The notes: generated by a model not told the origin, from the letters alone. Counted from the first letter of the stretch, positions 1-7,933 are shown. The stretch: DNA of 11,716 nt from Bacteroidales bacterium UBA1064 (GCA_002316235.1 DCDD01000046.1:1-11716); one strand, 5' to 3'. Numbers and translations are program-made.

Positions 1-28
1 TATTTAACACTAATAATAACTTGAAGCA

Positions 29-1906
29 ATGAAAAAACTACTTGCCCTATTTTTTTTAGTCTCCTTGATAGTGGGAAATGCCTACACCCAGGAACTCCCG
101 GAGAAAAACCTAAAGATACAGGTTGAGGAGGTTACGGTATTCATAGATGGCGCCCAGCTAACCGGAAAGGCCACTACCGAGCTTTCAAAGGGTAAAAGCT
201 TGCTGAAATTTACGAATCTTTCACCCTATATTGATGCAAAAAGCATTCGGGTAAAGGCTAGCAATAGTGTAAGCGTGCTGGCGGTTAACCACCAACAAAA
301 TTTTGTAGATAGGCTGCAGAAGCCAAAGGAGCTAACCGACCTGGAAGCTACCCTTCGGACAGTAGCAGAGGGATTGAAACTTGAAAACATCAACCTGGAA
401 ATTAACTCCGAAGAGCTGAAGTTCATGCAGGATAACAGGATAATTGGCGGCAAAAATCAGGAAACCAGCGTAGCTAACTTTAGAGAAACATCCTCATTCT
501 ACGGCACTAAAATTTCAGCTCTGAAGTTGAAGGAACTCGAAATTAACAAGAAGATAGAAGAGCTGAATAAAAAGCAAAATGAACTTCAAAACCAGCTGAA
601 CACCCTCACCAGCCAGAAACAGTATCCTAGTGGTGAAGTGATGGTTAACGTTGAAGCGTCAAATGATGTAACGGCTACTTTTGAGGTAACCTTCATGGTT
701 GGAAATGCAGGTTGGTTTCCCTCTTACGATATCAGGGCTTTAAGCATAGACCAACCTGTTGTATTGGTTTATAAGGCAAACATAAAGCAAGATTCAAAAA
801 CCGATTGGAAAAATGTGAAGTTGAAGCTATCAACTTCCGAGCCAAATGTTTCAGGAGTACCCCCTACGCTAAAGACTTACTTCTTAAACTACAACACCCT
901 ACCGCCAACCTATAGCCAGCAACTTGGAAGGGTTACGGGAAGGGTAATGGATTCTGAACGAAACCCCCTACCGGGAGTAAGTGTAACCGTAACAGGAACA
1001 ACAATTAGCACCGTAACTGCAGCTGACGGAAGCTACTCCATTACCCTGCCGGCAAGCGCAAGCTACCTGACCTTTTCCTTCGTTGGCTACCAATCGCAAA
1101 CACTTCCGGTTAACCCTATCATGAATGTGGTGTTGAGCGAGAATAATATGATGCTTGATGAGGAGGTGGTAGTAACCGCTTACGGAATAACCGCCGAAAA
1201 GCGAAAGCTTGCTGCTCCCAGCTCAAAATCAGCCGATGAAGCAACCTATATGGATGAAGCTGGCGGAGTGGTTGGCCAACAGGGAATTGCTCAAAAACCT
1301 ACTGCCGTTGATTTTGAAATTCGTGAACCCTACACGGTAGACTCGGACAACAAAAACCATACGGTTGAAATGGTTACCTATAGCCTGCCCGCCATGTACG
1401 AGTACTACAGCGTTCCCAAAATTGACAGGAGTGCATTCCTTTTGGCCAGAATAACCGACTGGGAAAAGTATAGCCTGCTCGATGGTGAGGCCAACATATT
1501 TTTTGAGAATACTTTTGTTGGCGCTACTGTTCTCGATATCTCCAGGGCAACAGACACCCTTCAGGTATCACTTGGTAGGGATAAGGGCATTAGCATTAAC
1601 CGCGAAAAAATTAAAGACTACACCACCCGCCAGCTGGTAGGCACCAAAAAGGAGGAAACACGAACATGGCGCACTACCGTTAAAAATAATAAGCTTCAGA
1701 AAATAAGCATAACTGTGATGGACCAGGTTCCGGTATCAACCTCTGAGGAGATTGAAGTAAATATTCTGGAAACCTCGGGAGGCAAGGTAAATACAGAAAA
1801 TGGAGAGGTTACCTGGGAGTTGACGCTGGAACCGGGAGCAGAAAAGAAACTCGACCTGAAGTATTCCGTAAAGTATCCGAAAAACAAGGTTCTGGTTATT
1901 GAGTAG
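29..1906 (+). CDS. Exported DUF4140/DUF4139 (MuiA-like) protein with inserted SusC-type carboxypeptidase-regulatory domain
   Basis: A 625-residue protein of unknown function, probably secreted or periplasmic. Residues 1-20 form a signal peptide (MKK, a hydrophobic run, then polar residues from about 20). Residues about 33-130 fit the DUF4140 N-terminal domain (VEEVTVFIDGAQLTG start), and 160-198 form a Lys/Glu/Leu/Asn-rich coiled coil. Residues about 205-290 and 425-625 fit the two halves of DUF4139 (VGNAGWFPSYDIRA at 224-237; DWKNVKLKLSTSEP at 259-272). Between the halves, residues about 301-371 are a carboxypeptidase-regulatory-like beta-sandwich (GRVMDSERNPLPGVSVTV, DGSYSITL, FSFVGYQSQ), followed by EEVVVTAYG at 378-386. 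DUF4139 proteins are sometimes called mucoidy inhibitor MuiA family, but no biochemical role is established. ATG at 29 is chosen because the signal peptide begins there; no Shine-Dalgarno is visible. The gene is followed by a strong terminator and appears monocistronic at its 3' end; its promoter lies outside the window. Confidence 0.88.
   Translation: MKKLLALFFLVSLIVGNAYTQELPEKNLKIQVEEVTVFIDGAQLTGKATTELSKGKSLLKFTNLSPYIDAKSIRVKASNSVSVLAVNHQQNFVDRLQKPKELTDLEATLRTVAEGLKLENINLEINSEELKFMQDNRIIGGKNQETSVANFRETSSFYGTKISALKLKELEINKKIEELNKKQNELQNQLNTLTSQKQYPSGEVMVNVEASNDVTATFEVTFMVGNAGWFPSYDIRALSIDQPVVLVYKANIKQDSKTDWKNVKLKLSTSEPNVSGVPPTLKTYFLNYNTLPPTYSQQLGRVTGRVMDSERNPLPGVSVTVTGTTISTVTAADGSYSITLPASASYLTFSFVGYQSQTLPVNPIMNVVLSENNMMLDEEVVVTAYGITAEKRKLAAPSSKSADEATYMDEAGGVVGQQGIAQKPTAVDFEIREPYTVDSDNKNHTVEMVTYSLPAMYEYYSVPKIDRSAFLLARITDWEKYSLLDGEANIFFENTFVGATVLDISRATDTLQVSLGRDKGISINREKIKDYTTRQLVGTKKEETRTWRTTVKNNKLQKISITVMDQVPVSTSEEIEVNILETSGGKVNTENGEVTWELTLEPGAEKKLDLKYSVKYPKNKVLVIE
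929..1213 (+). other. Domain insertion: SusC-like CarboxypepD_reg module plus TonB-box-like segment
   Basis: Codons about 301-395 of the DUF4139 protein encode a module normally found at the N-terminus of SusC-type TonB-dependent receptors. It has a 70-residue beta-sandwich beginning GRVTGRVMDSERNPLPGV, then LDEEVVVTAYG and a basic KRKL stretch followed by Ser-rich sequence. That order copies the receptor arrangement of regulatory domain, TonB-box-like LDEVVVVGYG and the start of the plug. No plug or beta-barrel follows; DUF4139 sequence resumes instead. The edges are estimated by eye. Confidence 0.75.
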
Positions 1907-1935
1907 GTTCTGTTCATACCTTTAAGTTGTTGCTA

Positions 1936-1970
1936 AGAAAAACCCCTTCTCATCACGACGGGGTTTTTCT
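1936..1970. terminator. Bidirectional rho-independent terminator
   Basis: A perfect 11-bp stem, AGAAAAACCCC (1936-1946) with GGGGTTTTTCT (1960-1970), encloses a 13-nt loop. The GC core is flanked by A5 and T5 tracts, so the RNA ends in a U-run in either direction (TTTTTCTTTTT on the plus strand). It lies between the convergent stops at 1906 and 2001 and should serve both genes. Confidence 0.92.
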
Positions 1971-2000
1971 TTTTAGCTGCAAGAATCTTTTACAGCTATC

Positions 2001-2576
2001 CTACTCCTCACTAATATCACCAGTAAGCTCCTTATAAATAAAAGCAGTTGCGCCAAGGGTGAAGGGCACATAAAGTATGGCATAGATAATGGCTAACGGT
2101 CTCCAAATCCAGGCAAAGATGAACATGGGGAGGATGAGTACGAGCTGAACCCAGAAAATTGTCCACTTGTTCCCGTAGGTAGCCTTGTTGCTAAGCCGTA
2201 AGGCCTCCGAAGCGCCCTTTCCCTTGTCAACTACCAGAAGAGCGCCAAAGCTGTAAGCAATTGACATCACAATGGCAGGGAAAAACATGAAAAGCATTGC
2301 CGAAAAAATTATAATGCCTGCAAGCCCCTCCACCAGGAAGAATTCACCCATGTACCTAAAATACCTTTTATTAAATATTTCGAGGGGTGAAATGACTGCA
2401 CCCTTGCTCAGTGCTGCGGGAAGGGTGATAATGGCAATGGTTGTCCCAACGTTTATGTAGGGAATCCAAACGGTAAGCAACCAGAGCACCACGCAGCCGA
2501 TTAGCGAAAGAAAGTTCTTTAGCCCCGTGCTAACACCGTTGGATAGCACATCCTTGAATACAAGTTTCTTGTCCAT
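2001..2576 (-). CDS. Small multi-pass membrane protein, function unknown
   Basis: A 191-residue integral membrane protein with about five or six hydrophobic segments: near 21-40, 43-58, 79-97, 98-116, 138-157 and 159-180. The N-terminus (MDKKLVFKDVLSNGVSTGLKN) is amphipathic and lacks a signal peptide; the C-terminus is acidic. The segment 122-139 (ASEALRLSNKATYGNKWT) resembles the Ser...Thr-x-Gly-x-x-Trp element that precedes a membrane helix in DUF975/YciC-type and glycerophosphodiester-phosphodiesterase membrane-domain proteins. That similarity is judged by eye and does not establish function. The ATG at 2576 has no Shine-Dalgarno, as is usual in Bacteroidota. The gene lies 277 bp downstream of def on the same strand, with a possible terminator between them, so it probably has its own promoter. 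Its 3' end uses the shared terminator at 1936-1970. Confidence 0.82.
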   Translation of the reverse strand: MDKKLVFKDVLSNGVSTGLKNFLSLIGCVVLWLLTVWIPYINVGTTIAIITLPAALSKGAVISPLEIFNKRYFRYMGEFFLVEGLAGIIIFSAMLFMFFPAIVMSIAYSFGALLVVDKGKGASEALRLSNKATYGNKWTIFWVQLVLILPMFIFAWIWRPLAIIYAILYVPFTLGATAFIYKELTGDISEE

Positions 2577-2822
2577 AGTTGTTTGGTTTTAGTTTGAAAT
2601 AACCAAATAAATTTACAATCAACTTGTTAAATAAACAATACTACCTGAATACAAAATTTGTTAATCAAATAGGAATGCATTAACAGCTCGGGTTCTGCAA
2701 TTGATTGCGTGAGCATGTAAAGGATATTATCCTACAATAGTGGATGTAGATTACCGTCGAAATAAACCGAAAAAAATATAGAATATTTGGGCAATCACCA
2801 TTGCCATTATTTACAAATTAAA

Positions 2823-2852
2823 GTTGCCAGTAATCGATAGATTGCAGGCAAC
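2823..2852 (-). terminator. Candidate terminator after def
   Basis: Read on the minus strand, GTTGCC (2852-2847) pairs with GGCAAC (2828-2823). An inner AATC/GATT pairing closes a TATC loop, giving a two-part hairpin with a small interior loop. It starts 2 nt after the def stop codon and is followed by TTTAATTTG, an imperfect U-tract. The position is right, but the stem is short and the tract weak. Confidence 0.45.
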
Positions 2853-2853
2853 G

Positions 2854-3408
2854 CTACTTAACCAGACGGCACTTATAATCGGCGGTGAATTTACCCTTAG
2901 ATATTGCACCCAGCTTTGATCTCAGCAGCTGCTTGCGGATAGGCGAAAGGCGATCGGTAAAGAGGATTCCCTCCAGGTGGTCGTACTCGTGCTGGACAAT
3001 GCGAGCAGCAAAGCCTTCAAAAACTTCGTTGTGAGCGGTAAAATTTTCGTCCAGATAGCTAATCCGAACTTTCTCCTCACGCTCTACCTCTTCATGGATA
3101 TTCGGAATGCTGAGGCATCCCTCGCTGTAAATCACCTTTTCTCCAAAACGTTCCTCAATGTATGGGTTGATAATCACCTTTCTAAAATCCTTTAGGGAGG
3201 GGTCATCTTTAGCTAGCGGAGTACCATCAATTACTATCAACCTTATAGATAGGCCAACTTGAGGTGCTGCCAGGCCAATTCCGTCGGACTGGCTCATGGT
3301 TTCAAACATATCGTCAATCAACCTTTTCAGGTTAGGGTAGTCAGGGTTTATGTCCTGAGCCACTTTTCTAAGAATTGACGAGCCGTAAACGTAAATAGGA
3401 AGAATCAT
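2854..3408 (-). CDS. def: Peptide deformylase
   Basis: Cytoplasmic metalloenzyme that removes the formyl group from the N-terminal methionine of nascent proteins. All three family motifs are present (184-residue numbering): GIGLAAPQVG (43-52), EGCLS (96-100, metal ligand Cys98) and QHEYDHLEG (139-147, ligands His140 and His144, catalytic Glu141). The open frame extends 12 codons further to a TTG at 3444, but I choose the ATG at 3408. The resulting MILPIYVYGSSILRK matches the usual N-terminus of Bacteroidota deformylases, and 184 residues is a normal length. Neither start has a clear Shine-Dalgarno. The gene follows ruvX by 68 bp on the same strand with no visible terminator between them, so co-transcription is likely. 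A ruvX-def pairing is familiar in Bacteroidota. Confidence 0.96.
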   Translation of the reverse strand: MILPIYVYGSSILRKVAQDINPDYPNLKRLIDDMFETMSQSDGIGLAAPQVGLSIRLIVIDGTPLAKDDPSLKDFRKVIINPYIEERFGEKVIYSEGCLSIPNIHEEVEREEKVRISYLDENFTAHNEVFEGFAARIVQHEYDHLEGILFTDRLSPIRKQLLRSKLGAISKGKFTADYKCRLVK

Positions 3409-3476
3409 AGCAAATAAATAAAGCTGTACATCATTTTTTAACAAGCCTATTTCAAAAAAGTTTAACCTAAGCCCTC

Positions 3477-3899
3477 CTAACGATTAAACGAAAGGCTTTC
3501 GAGATACGACTGAAGAATAATTGTTGCGCTAATGGTGTCAACCATAGCTTTGTTGCGGCGATCCATTTTTTTCATGCCCCCATCAATCATGGCCTGCTTT
3601 GCCATTTTAGAGGTAAAGCGCTCATCAATAAACTGAATAGGCATACCAGGAAAAGTCTTTCTAATCCCGCGCACAATTGGATCGATAAACTTCATAGCCT
3701 CAGATGAAGAGTTATCCATCTGTTTAGGGCTACCAACTACCAGAAGTTCAACACTTTCCTTACTAAAGTAATCGGCTAAAAAACCGAGTACCGTATGGGA
3801 GGGTATGGTAGTCAACCCGTTGGCAATTATCTTCAAAGGATCTGTTACCGCAATTCCCGTTCGTTTTTGCCCAATATCGAGTGCTAAAATTCGTCCCAC
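3477..3899 (-). CDS. ruvX: RuvX/YqgF family putative pre-16S rRNA nuclease / Holliday junction resolvase
   Basis: A 140-residue single-domain RNase H-fold protein of normal family length. Visible features are ILALDIGQKRTGIAVTDP at the N-terminus (catalytic Asp8), the VVGSPKQMD strand-turn (54-62), IDERFTS with Glu93, and VDTISATIILQ with Asp121; together these give the expected Asp/Glu/Asp acidic triad. YqgF/RuvX proteins are implicated in 16S rRNA 5'-end maturation, with Holliday-junction resolution proposed for some members; which role applies here cannot be read from sequence. The start is GTG at 3899. Its G is also the last base of the regulator's TAG stop (TAGTG), which implies translational coupling to the upstream LytTR gene. 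The next gene is def. Confidence 0.95.
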   Translation of the reverse strand: MGRILALDIGQKRTGIAVTDPLKIIANGLTTIPSHTVLGFLADYFSKESVELLVVGSPKQMDNSSSEAMKFIDPIVRGIRKTFPGMPIQFIDERFTSKMAKQAMIDGGMKKMDRRNKAMVDTISATIILQSYLESLSFNR

Positions 3900-4663
3900 T
3901 ACTCTTTCCCCAATTTAATATATTTTTCCAGGCACCTCTCCAGGCCTGCTTTTAACCCGACATCTACAGCTAACAGTGTTCCATTGTCCAGCTCCAGGTT
4001 ATCGCTTGCCCTATTGGCAATTCGTCTGATGTGGTCCACGTTAACCAGCTGCTTTGAATTAATTCGATAAAAATGACGGTCGCCTAGTATTTCTTCAAAG
4101 TAGCTTAGCTGGTTTTCAACCCTCATGGTGTTACCACCGGTAAAGGTTATTCGGGTCATTTTATCGTCGTCTTCCAGGAAGCACACGTCGTTTAGGTTGA
4201 TATACTCGCATACCTGGTTGGCTGTAACAACCAGCTTTGAGGGGATTACCGAGCGCAAATTTTCAAACAGGGCGTAGTACTTGTTGTGCCCGTCGAAGTT
4301 TGCATAGCGACGTTTAATTGCACGCTCAACGGCAGCTCTTAGCTCATCAACATCAATCGGTTTAAGGAGGTAATCTATAGCGCTGTACCGAAATGCCCTA
4401 ATGGCATAGCGGTTGTAGGCTGTAATAAAAATTACCTCAAATTTTCTCGCTGCGCATCTTTCAAGAAAATCAAACCCATCGCCACCCGGCATTTCGATGT
4501 CCAGAAAAACCAGGTCGGGGCTTATCCTCTCCACCTTGTCAAGAGCCTCAGCAGCAGAACGCGCAATATCAACAATCTGAACATTGCTGATAAACTGCCC
4601 CACAAGCACTTCAAGGGTGCGAAACGATGCAATTTCGTCATCAACAATTAGGGCTTTAAGCAT
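3899..4663 (-). CDS. LytTR-family response regulator (LytR/AlgR type)
   Basis: A 254-residue cytoplasmic transcription regulator. Residues 1-120 form a receiver domain with the acidic pocket Asp8-Asp9, phospho-acceptor Asp55 (LVFLDIEMPGGDGF), Thr81 (ITAY) and Lys101 (LLKPID). Residues about 147-250 form a LytTR DNA-binding domain: KLVVTANQVCEYINLNDVCFL, then FYRINSKQLVNVDHIRRI. All receiver key residues are intact, so it should be phosphorylated by a partner kinase. That partner is very likely the LytS-like kinase encoded 188 bp upstream on the same strand. The ATG at 4663 places the receiver's first strand (KALIVDDE) correctly. The 3' end overlaps ruvX by one base. The target promoter is unknown; LytTR proteins typically bind paired direct repeats, and I could not identify such a pair here with confidence. 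Confidence 0.95.
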   Translation of the reverse strand: MLKALIVDDEIASFRTLEVLVGQFISNVQIVDIARSAAEALDKVERISPDLVFLDIEMPGGDGFDFLERCAARKFEVIFITAYNRYAIRAFRYSAIDYLLKPIDVDELRAAVERAIKRRYANFDGHNKYYALFENLRSVIPSKLVVTANQVCEYINLNDVCFLEDDDKMTRITFTGGNTMRVENQLSYFEEILGDRHFYRINSKQLVNVDHIRRIANRASDNLELDNGTLLAVDVGLKAGLERCLEKYIKLGKE

Positions 4664-4679
4664 GAGGGCTTGCTTTTTG

Positions 4680-4714
4680 CAAAGTTAAAAAAAATTGGGC
4701 AACCACTAAGCAAA
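4680..4714 (-). promoter_or_regulatory. Candidate Bacteroidota-type promoter for the LytTR regulator
   Basis: On the minus strand, TAACTTTG (4687-4680) matches the Bacteroidota sigma-A -7 consensus TAnnTTTG exactly. A TTTG (4714-4711) lies 23 nt upstream, at the upper edge of the usual spacing to the -33 element. The box ends 16 nt before the ATG at 4663, implying a very short leader. It sits in the 188-bp kinase-regulator gap, which also holds a weak 6-bp hairpin (4813-4838) just after the kinase stop. The regulator, ruvX and def could therefore be transcribed without the kinase. Confidence 0.5.
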
Positions 4715-4851
4715 ACAAACGCATGGAAGAGAAAACGAGAATCTGGTTTACCCACAGCTATGGAAGTGGCTAACATGCAGCTCACTTATTATAACATGCC
4801 GTTTGCAACAATGCTGCTCTTCAAAAAAAGACAGCAGCTACTGATGGGTCG

Positions 4852-7800
4852 CTAAACAACATCCAGGTTTTTAGGAATGGAAATACTTACCAATGTCCCA
4901 CTGGCATTGCCCATGTCGTCGAAGAGGTCGATAAACTTTATGCTAAACTTTTCGCCGTAAAGGGTATTAAGCAATTCGATTCGCTGCTTGGTTATTTGAA
5001 ATCCTCTTGAGGAGTATTCCTTACCAGTTTGCTCTTGAATTCGCTGGGCTTTGGTCCGGCCAACACCATCATCCCGGATGGTGCAAACAATCCTGCTGCC
5101 CTCATCAGCTATTTTCACCCACACATGTCCGCTCTTTTCCTTTTTAAGCATTATACCATGCCAAATTGCGTTTTCCACAAAAGGCTGAATCATCAGGGTG
5201 GGAATTTTATTGTTAAGTATCGACTCGTCGTCGTTGTAGTCAATGGAGTAGGTAAACTTACCTTCGAGCCGTAGGGCTTCCAAATCGAGGTAAAGCCTAA
5301 GGGCTTCTAGCTCATCTCTTAGCGAAACAGTTGGCGAAAGAGAGTTGTCGAGTGTTAAGCGCATGAGACGGGCAAATTTTGTAAGGTACTTGTGCGAGCT
5401 AACTGTATCCCTCTCGAGTATAAAGTACTGTATAGAGTTAAGGGTGTTGAAAATGAAATGGGGGTTCATTTGCTGTCGGAGCGATTGCTGCTTGTAGAGG
5501 TTGATGCTGTTGATAAGCTCGTTACGTCGCTTAATTTCGCTGATTCTCAGCGAGTAAACAGCATAAACCGTTCCGGCAAGGATCGTGGCGGCAAGAATTA
5601 TGAACCAAAACCTCTCCCAGAAAGGCGGCCTTATAATCAGGTCAATGGATGCACTTCTTGAACTCCATATACCGTTAGAATTCTGAGCCTGAACCTGAAA
5701 GGTGTAGCTTCCGGGTTTCAAGTTGCTGAATATGCAGCTGGTGCTACGGGTAAATACCCATGTAGAGTCTAACCCCATTAAGCGGTACCGGTATAATATA
5801 TTACCCATATTCCTATAGGCCAGCCCGATATAAGAGAAGTTAACAACATTACTTGAGTAGTTTATCTGAACTGCTCCATTTACAGGTGCTACAGGACGTC
5901 CATCAACAAAAACGCCTAATACTTCGATTTTTGGTGGGGTATGATTGAATCCCAAGTTACTATAGTTAAGAATAGCCAGCCCTTTGTTGGTCCCGATGTA
6001 AGCCATTCCGTCCATTACAAATACTGTGGTTACCTCGTTGCTGGGAAGACCATCCAGCACGGTAAGGTTCTGGATATTATAGGTGGTATCGTTAACAAGT
6101 GTAAGAATGGACAATCCCTGGCGGGTTGCAGCCCAAATCCTATTCCCTTCGGGAAAAAGGTAGTGTATGGAGTTGGAAACCAGACCATCGGCAGCAGATA
6201 TTTGGGAAACCTTGCCATCTTTTCCATATATGACTATACCAGCACCGTTAGTTCCAATCCATAGCGATGAGTCGCGGTGTGAGAAGAACATGCTGTGGCC
6301 AATTTTTGCCAACAGCTGATTTTCTGACCCCATAAAGAGCAAGTTGCTGTCGGAATACCTCCAAAGACCATTTACTGTGTTGAACCACAGATCACCCTTG
6401 TAGTCCTCGGCCATGCTGAACACCATTCCGTTAAAGCCATCGCTCCTTGAATCGTAGGCAATTCTATTGTTCTCGATTTTATAAAACCCCTTGGCAGTAG
6501 CCAGCCAGTAGCCACCTCCCCTACTGCCAATTATCCGACGGGTATTCAGGTTAAAACTATCCGGAATAAGTTTTTTAAGCTTATTGTTTTCAAAGTAGGC
6601 TACGTGCCCAAATGCAGCTACCAGCACCCTGCCGGTTAGTGTATCACCATAGATATCTCTGACATAGGTTATCCCTATGTTATCTTTGCTGCTAAGCTTG
6701 TAGTGGGTGATTTGTCCGTTCTCAATCACATCAACAAATCCCATCTCAAACCCAACGTAGATTTTACCGTCCTTTGCATAAACAGCATTAGCCCGGTTGT
6801 CCGATAAGCCATTTTCCTTCGAGAAAACCGCAATCTGGTGGTCGGGAACATAAAAAACACCATCGTTAAGGGTGGAGAACCAGTAGGACCCCTCATCATC
6901 CCTGAGCACTGAGGTAACCTGATAGTCTTTAAGGAAGCATAGCCGTTCCGGCGATTCCAAATCGCAATTGGGAAACATGTAAACCCCTCCTTCAAAGGCA
7001 GATACCCACAGGTTGTTATCAGCGTCAATGCTAATCCATATTACCGATTGCGTAATGGAATGATTATGGCTTACAACCCTGCCATCCTTTATCCTAAAAA
7101 TATTACCGTCGATGGTGATAAAAGCCGAGCCATCCTTTGCTTGCTGTGCATAGAAGTAAATCGGCTTAAACGGCTTAATGCCCAGCTCGCTTAAAGTAAA
7201 CCTGTATGACTGCCTTCCATCAAAGTAGAATAGGCCATACTTCCGAGGTTCATGTGAATCGGAAACTAAAAATTTTCCCGACCCTACGCTTCTGACAACA
7301 ACTTGGGCATCGGTGTTGCTATCGTCAATATGCTTGTAAATCCCCTCCTGGTCTATTGAAATGATTCCGAAGTCCTTTAGACCAAAAGAAACATTGTCCA
7401 AGCTGTCCACAAAAAATGACAGCTTAGAAGGGCCCCTGCTGTTGGGAAGATGCTCAACAATTTTGGAGTTGTACCTATAGCTCTTTATTTCTCCGTTTTC
7501 ATAGTATGAGAGGGAACCTGAGAACGGTATAAACCATATTCTGTGCTTATAATCCTCGTAGATTTCAAAAACCGTATTATCAGGCAACCCCGATACCAAG
7601 TCGAAGTTCTCGAACTCATAGCCGTTAAAACGGCTAACGCCGTTGTTAGTTCCAAACCAGATATATCCTCGGGAATCCTGAAAAACATGGTAAACTTCGC
7701 TGGCGGCAAGGCCTTCATCAACTGTAATATGACGTGTTACCGGCTGGGACACGATTTGGCTATGCCCACCGCTTATGCCTATCAACATAAACCCTATGGC

Positions 7801-7884
7801 ACTTCCTCCTGCTTTAAGATAGCGGGCAAAAGAAAAGTAGGGAATATGCAACTTTGCTAAATAATTTTTTATTTTAGACAACAT
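4852..7884 (-). CDS. Propeller-domain LytS-like sensor histidine kinase (Reg_prop / Y_Y_Y / His_kinase)
   Basis: A 1010-residue membrane sensor kinase. Residues about 24-42 form an N-terminal hydrophobic signal/anchor. Residues about 50-645 form a two-component regulator beta-propeller built from degenerate blades with the D-x-x-G-x-x-W-x-G-T pattern; about ten are visible (e.g. DSRGYIWFGTNNGVSRF at 70-86, DYKGDLWFNTVNGLWRY at 494-510). Residues about 675-750 form a Y_Y_Y domain (LYRYRLMGLDSTWV, LKPGSYTFQVQAQN). A membrane helix spans about 758-778. The cytoplasmic His_kinase domain carries phospho-acceptor His809 in QMNPHFIFNTLNS, and the HATPase domain has PFVENAIWHG (Asn905), RDDGVG (937-942) and SSRGFQITKQRI. 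The propeller and Y_Y_Y should face the periplasm. Unlike hybrid HTCS regulators it has no fused receiver or AraC domain; the separate LytTR protein downstream is the probable partner. The ligand is unknown. The ATG at 7884 is supported by the following anchor. Confidence 0.95.
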   Translation of the reverse strand: MLSKIKNYLAKLHIPYFSFARYLKAGGSAIGFMLIGISGGHSQIVSQPVTRHITVDEGLAASEVYHVFQDSRGYIWFGTNNGVSRFNGYEFENFDLVSGLPDNTVFEIYEDYKHRIWFIPFSGSLSYYENGEIKSYRYNSKIVEHLPNSRGPSKLSFFVDSLDNVSFGLKDFGIISIDQEGIYKHIDDSNTDAQVVVRSVGSGKFLVSDSHEPRKYGLFYFDGRQSYRFTLSELGIKPFKPIYFYAQQAKDGSAFITIDGNIFRIKDGRVVSHNHSITQSVIWISIDADNNLWVSAFEGGVYMFPNCDLESPERLCFLKDYQVTSVLRDDEGSYWFSTLNDGVFYVPDHQIAVFSKENGLSDNRANAVYAKDGKIYVGFEMGFVDVIENGQITHYKLSSKDNIGITYVRDIYGDTLTGRVLVAAFGHVAYFENNKLKKLIPDSFNLNTRRIIGSRGGGYWLATAKGFYKIENNRIAYDSRSDGFNGMVFSMAEDYKGDLWFNTVNGLWRYSDSNLLFMGSENQLLAKIGHSMFFSHRDSSLWIGTNGAGIVIYGKDGKVSQISAADGLVSNSIHYLFPEGNRIWAATRQGLSILTLVNDTTYNIQNLTVLDGLPSNEVTTVFVMDGMAYIGTNKGLAILNYSNLGFNHTPPKIEVLGVFVDGRPVAPVNGAVQINYSSNVVNFSYIGLAYRNMGNILYRYRLMGLDSTWVFTRSTSCIFSNLKPGSYTFQVQAQNSNGIWSSRSASIDLIIRPPFWERFWFIILAATILAGTVYAVYSLRISEIKRRNELINSINLYKQQSLRQQMNPHFIFNTLNSIQYFILERDTVSSHKYLTKFARLMRLTLDNSLSPTVSLRDELEALRLYLDLEALRLEGKFTYSIDYNDDESILNNKIPTLMIQPFVENAIWHGIMLKKEKSGHVWVKIADEGSRIVCTIRDDGVGRTKAQRIQEQTGKEYSSRGFQITKQRIELLNTLYGEKFSIKFIDLFDDMGNASGTLVSISIPKNLDVV

Positions 7885-7933
7885 GCCACAGGTTTTTTAT
7901 TGAGTAACTTTATAATCATCCCCGGTTGATATC

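Noticed and set aside
2721..2733. Short palindrome AGGATA-T-TATCCT in the gap upstream of the small membrane protein gene
   Set aside because: A 6-bp dyad in AT-rich sequence is easily found by chance. It is about 150 bp from the gene start, with no promoter box nearby to give it context.
3409..3444. Twelve-codon N-terminal extension of peptide deformylase to a TTG at 3444
   Set aside because: The ATG at 3408 gives the typical MILPIYVYG start and normal length. The extension has no Shine-Dalgarno and reads as untranslated sequence.
4813..4838. Inverted repeat GCTGCT / AGCAGC just after the kinase stop, considered as a terminator
   Set aside because: The stem is only 6 bp with a bulge; the T-run is in the loop rather than after the stem, and what follows on the minus strand is ATTGTTGC.
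4670..4855. Plus-strand 61-codon open frame lying mostly in the kinase-regulator gap
   Set aside because: It needs a TTG start, has no ribosome-binding site, lies antisense to the regulator's promoter region and the kinase end, and has unremarkable composition with no recognisable domain.
5029..6264. Several plus-strand open frames antisense to the kinase gene (5029-5274, 5392-5661, 5941-6264)
   Set aside because: The opposite strand encodes a continuous, motif-complete kinase. These frames show no domain and no start signals and are fully explained as shadows.
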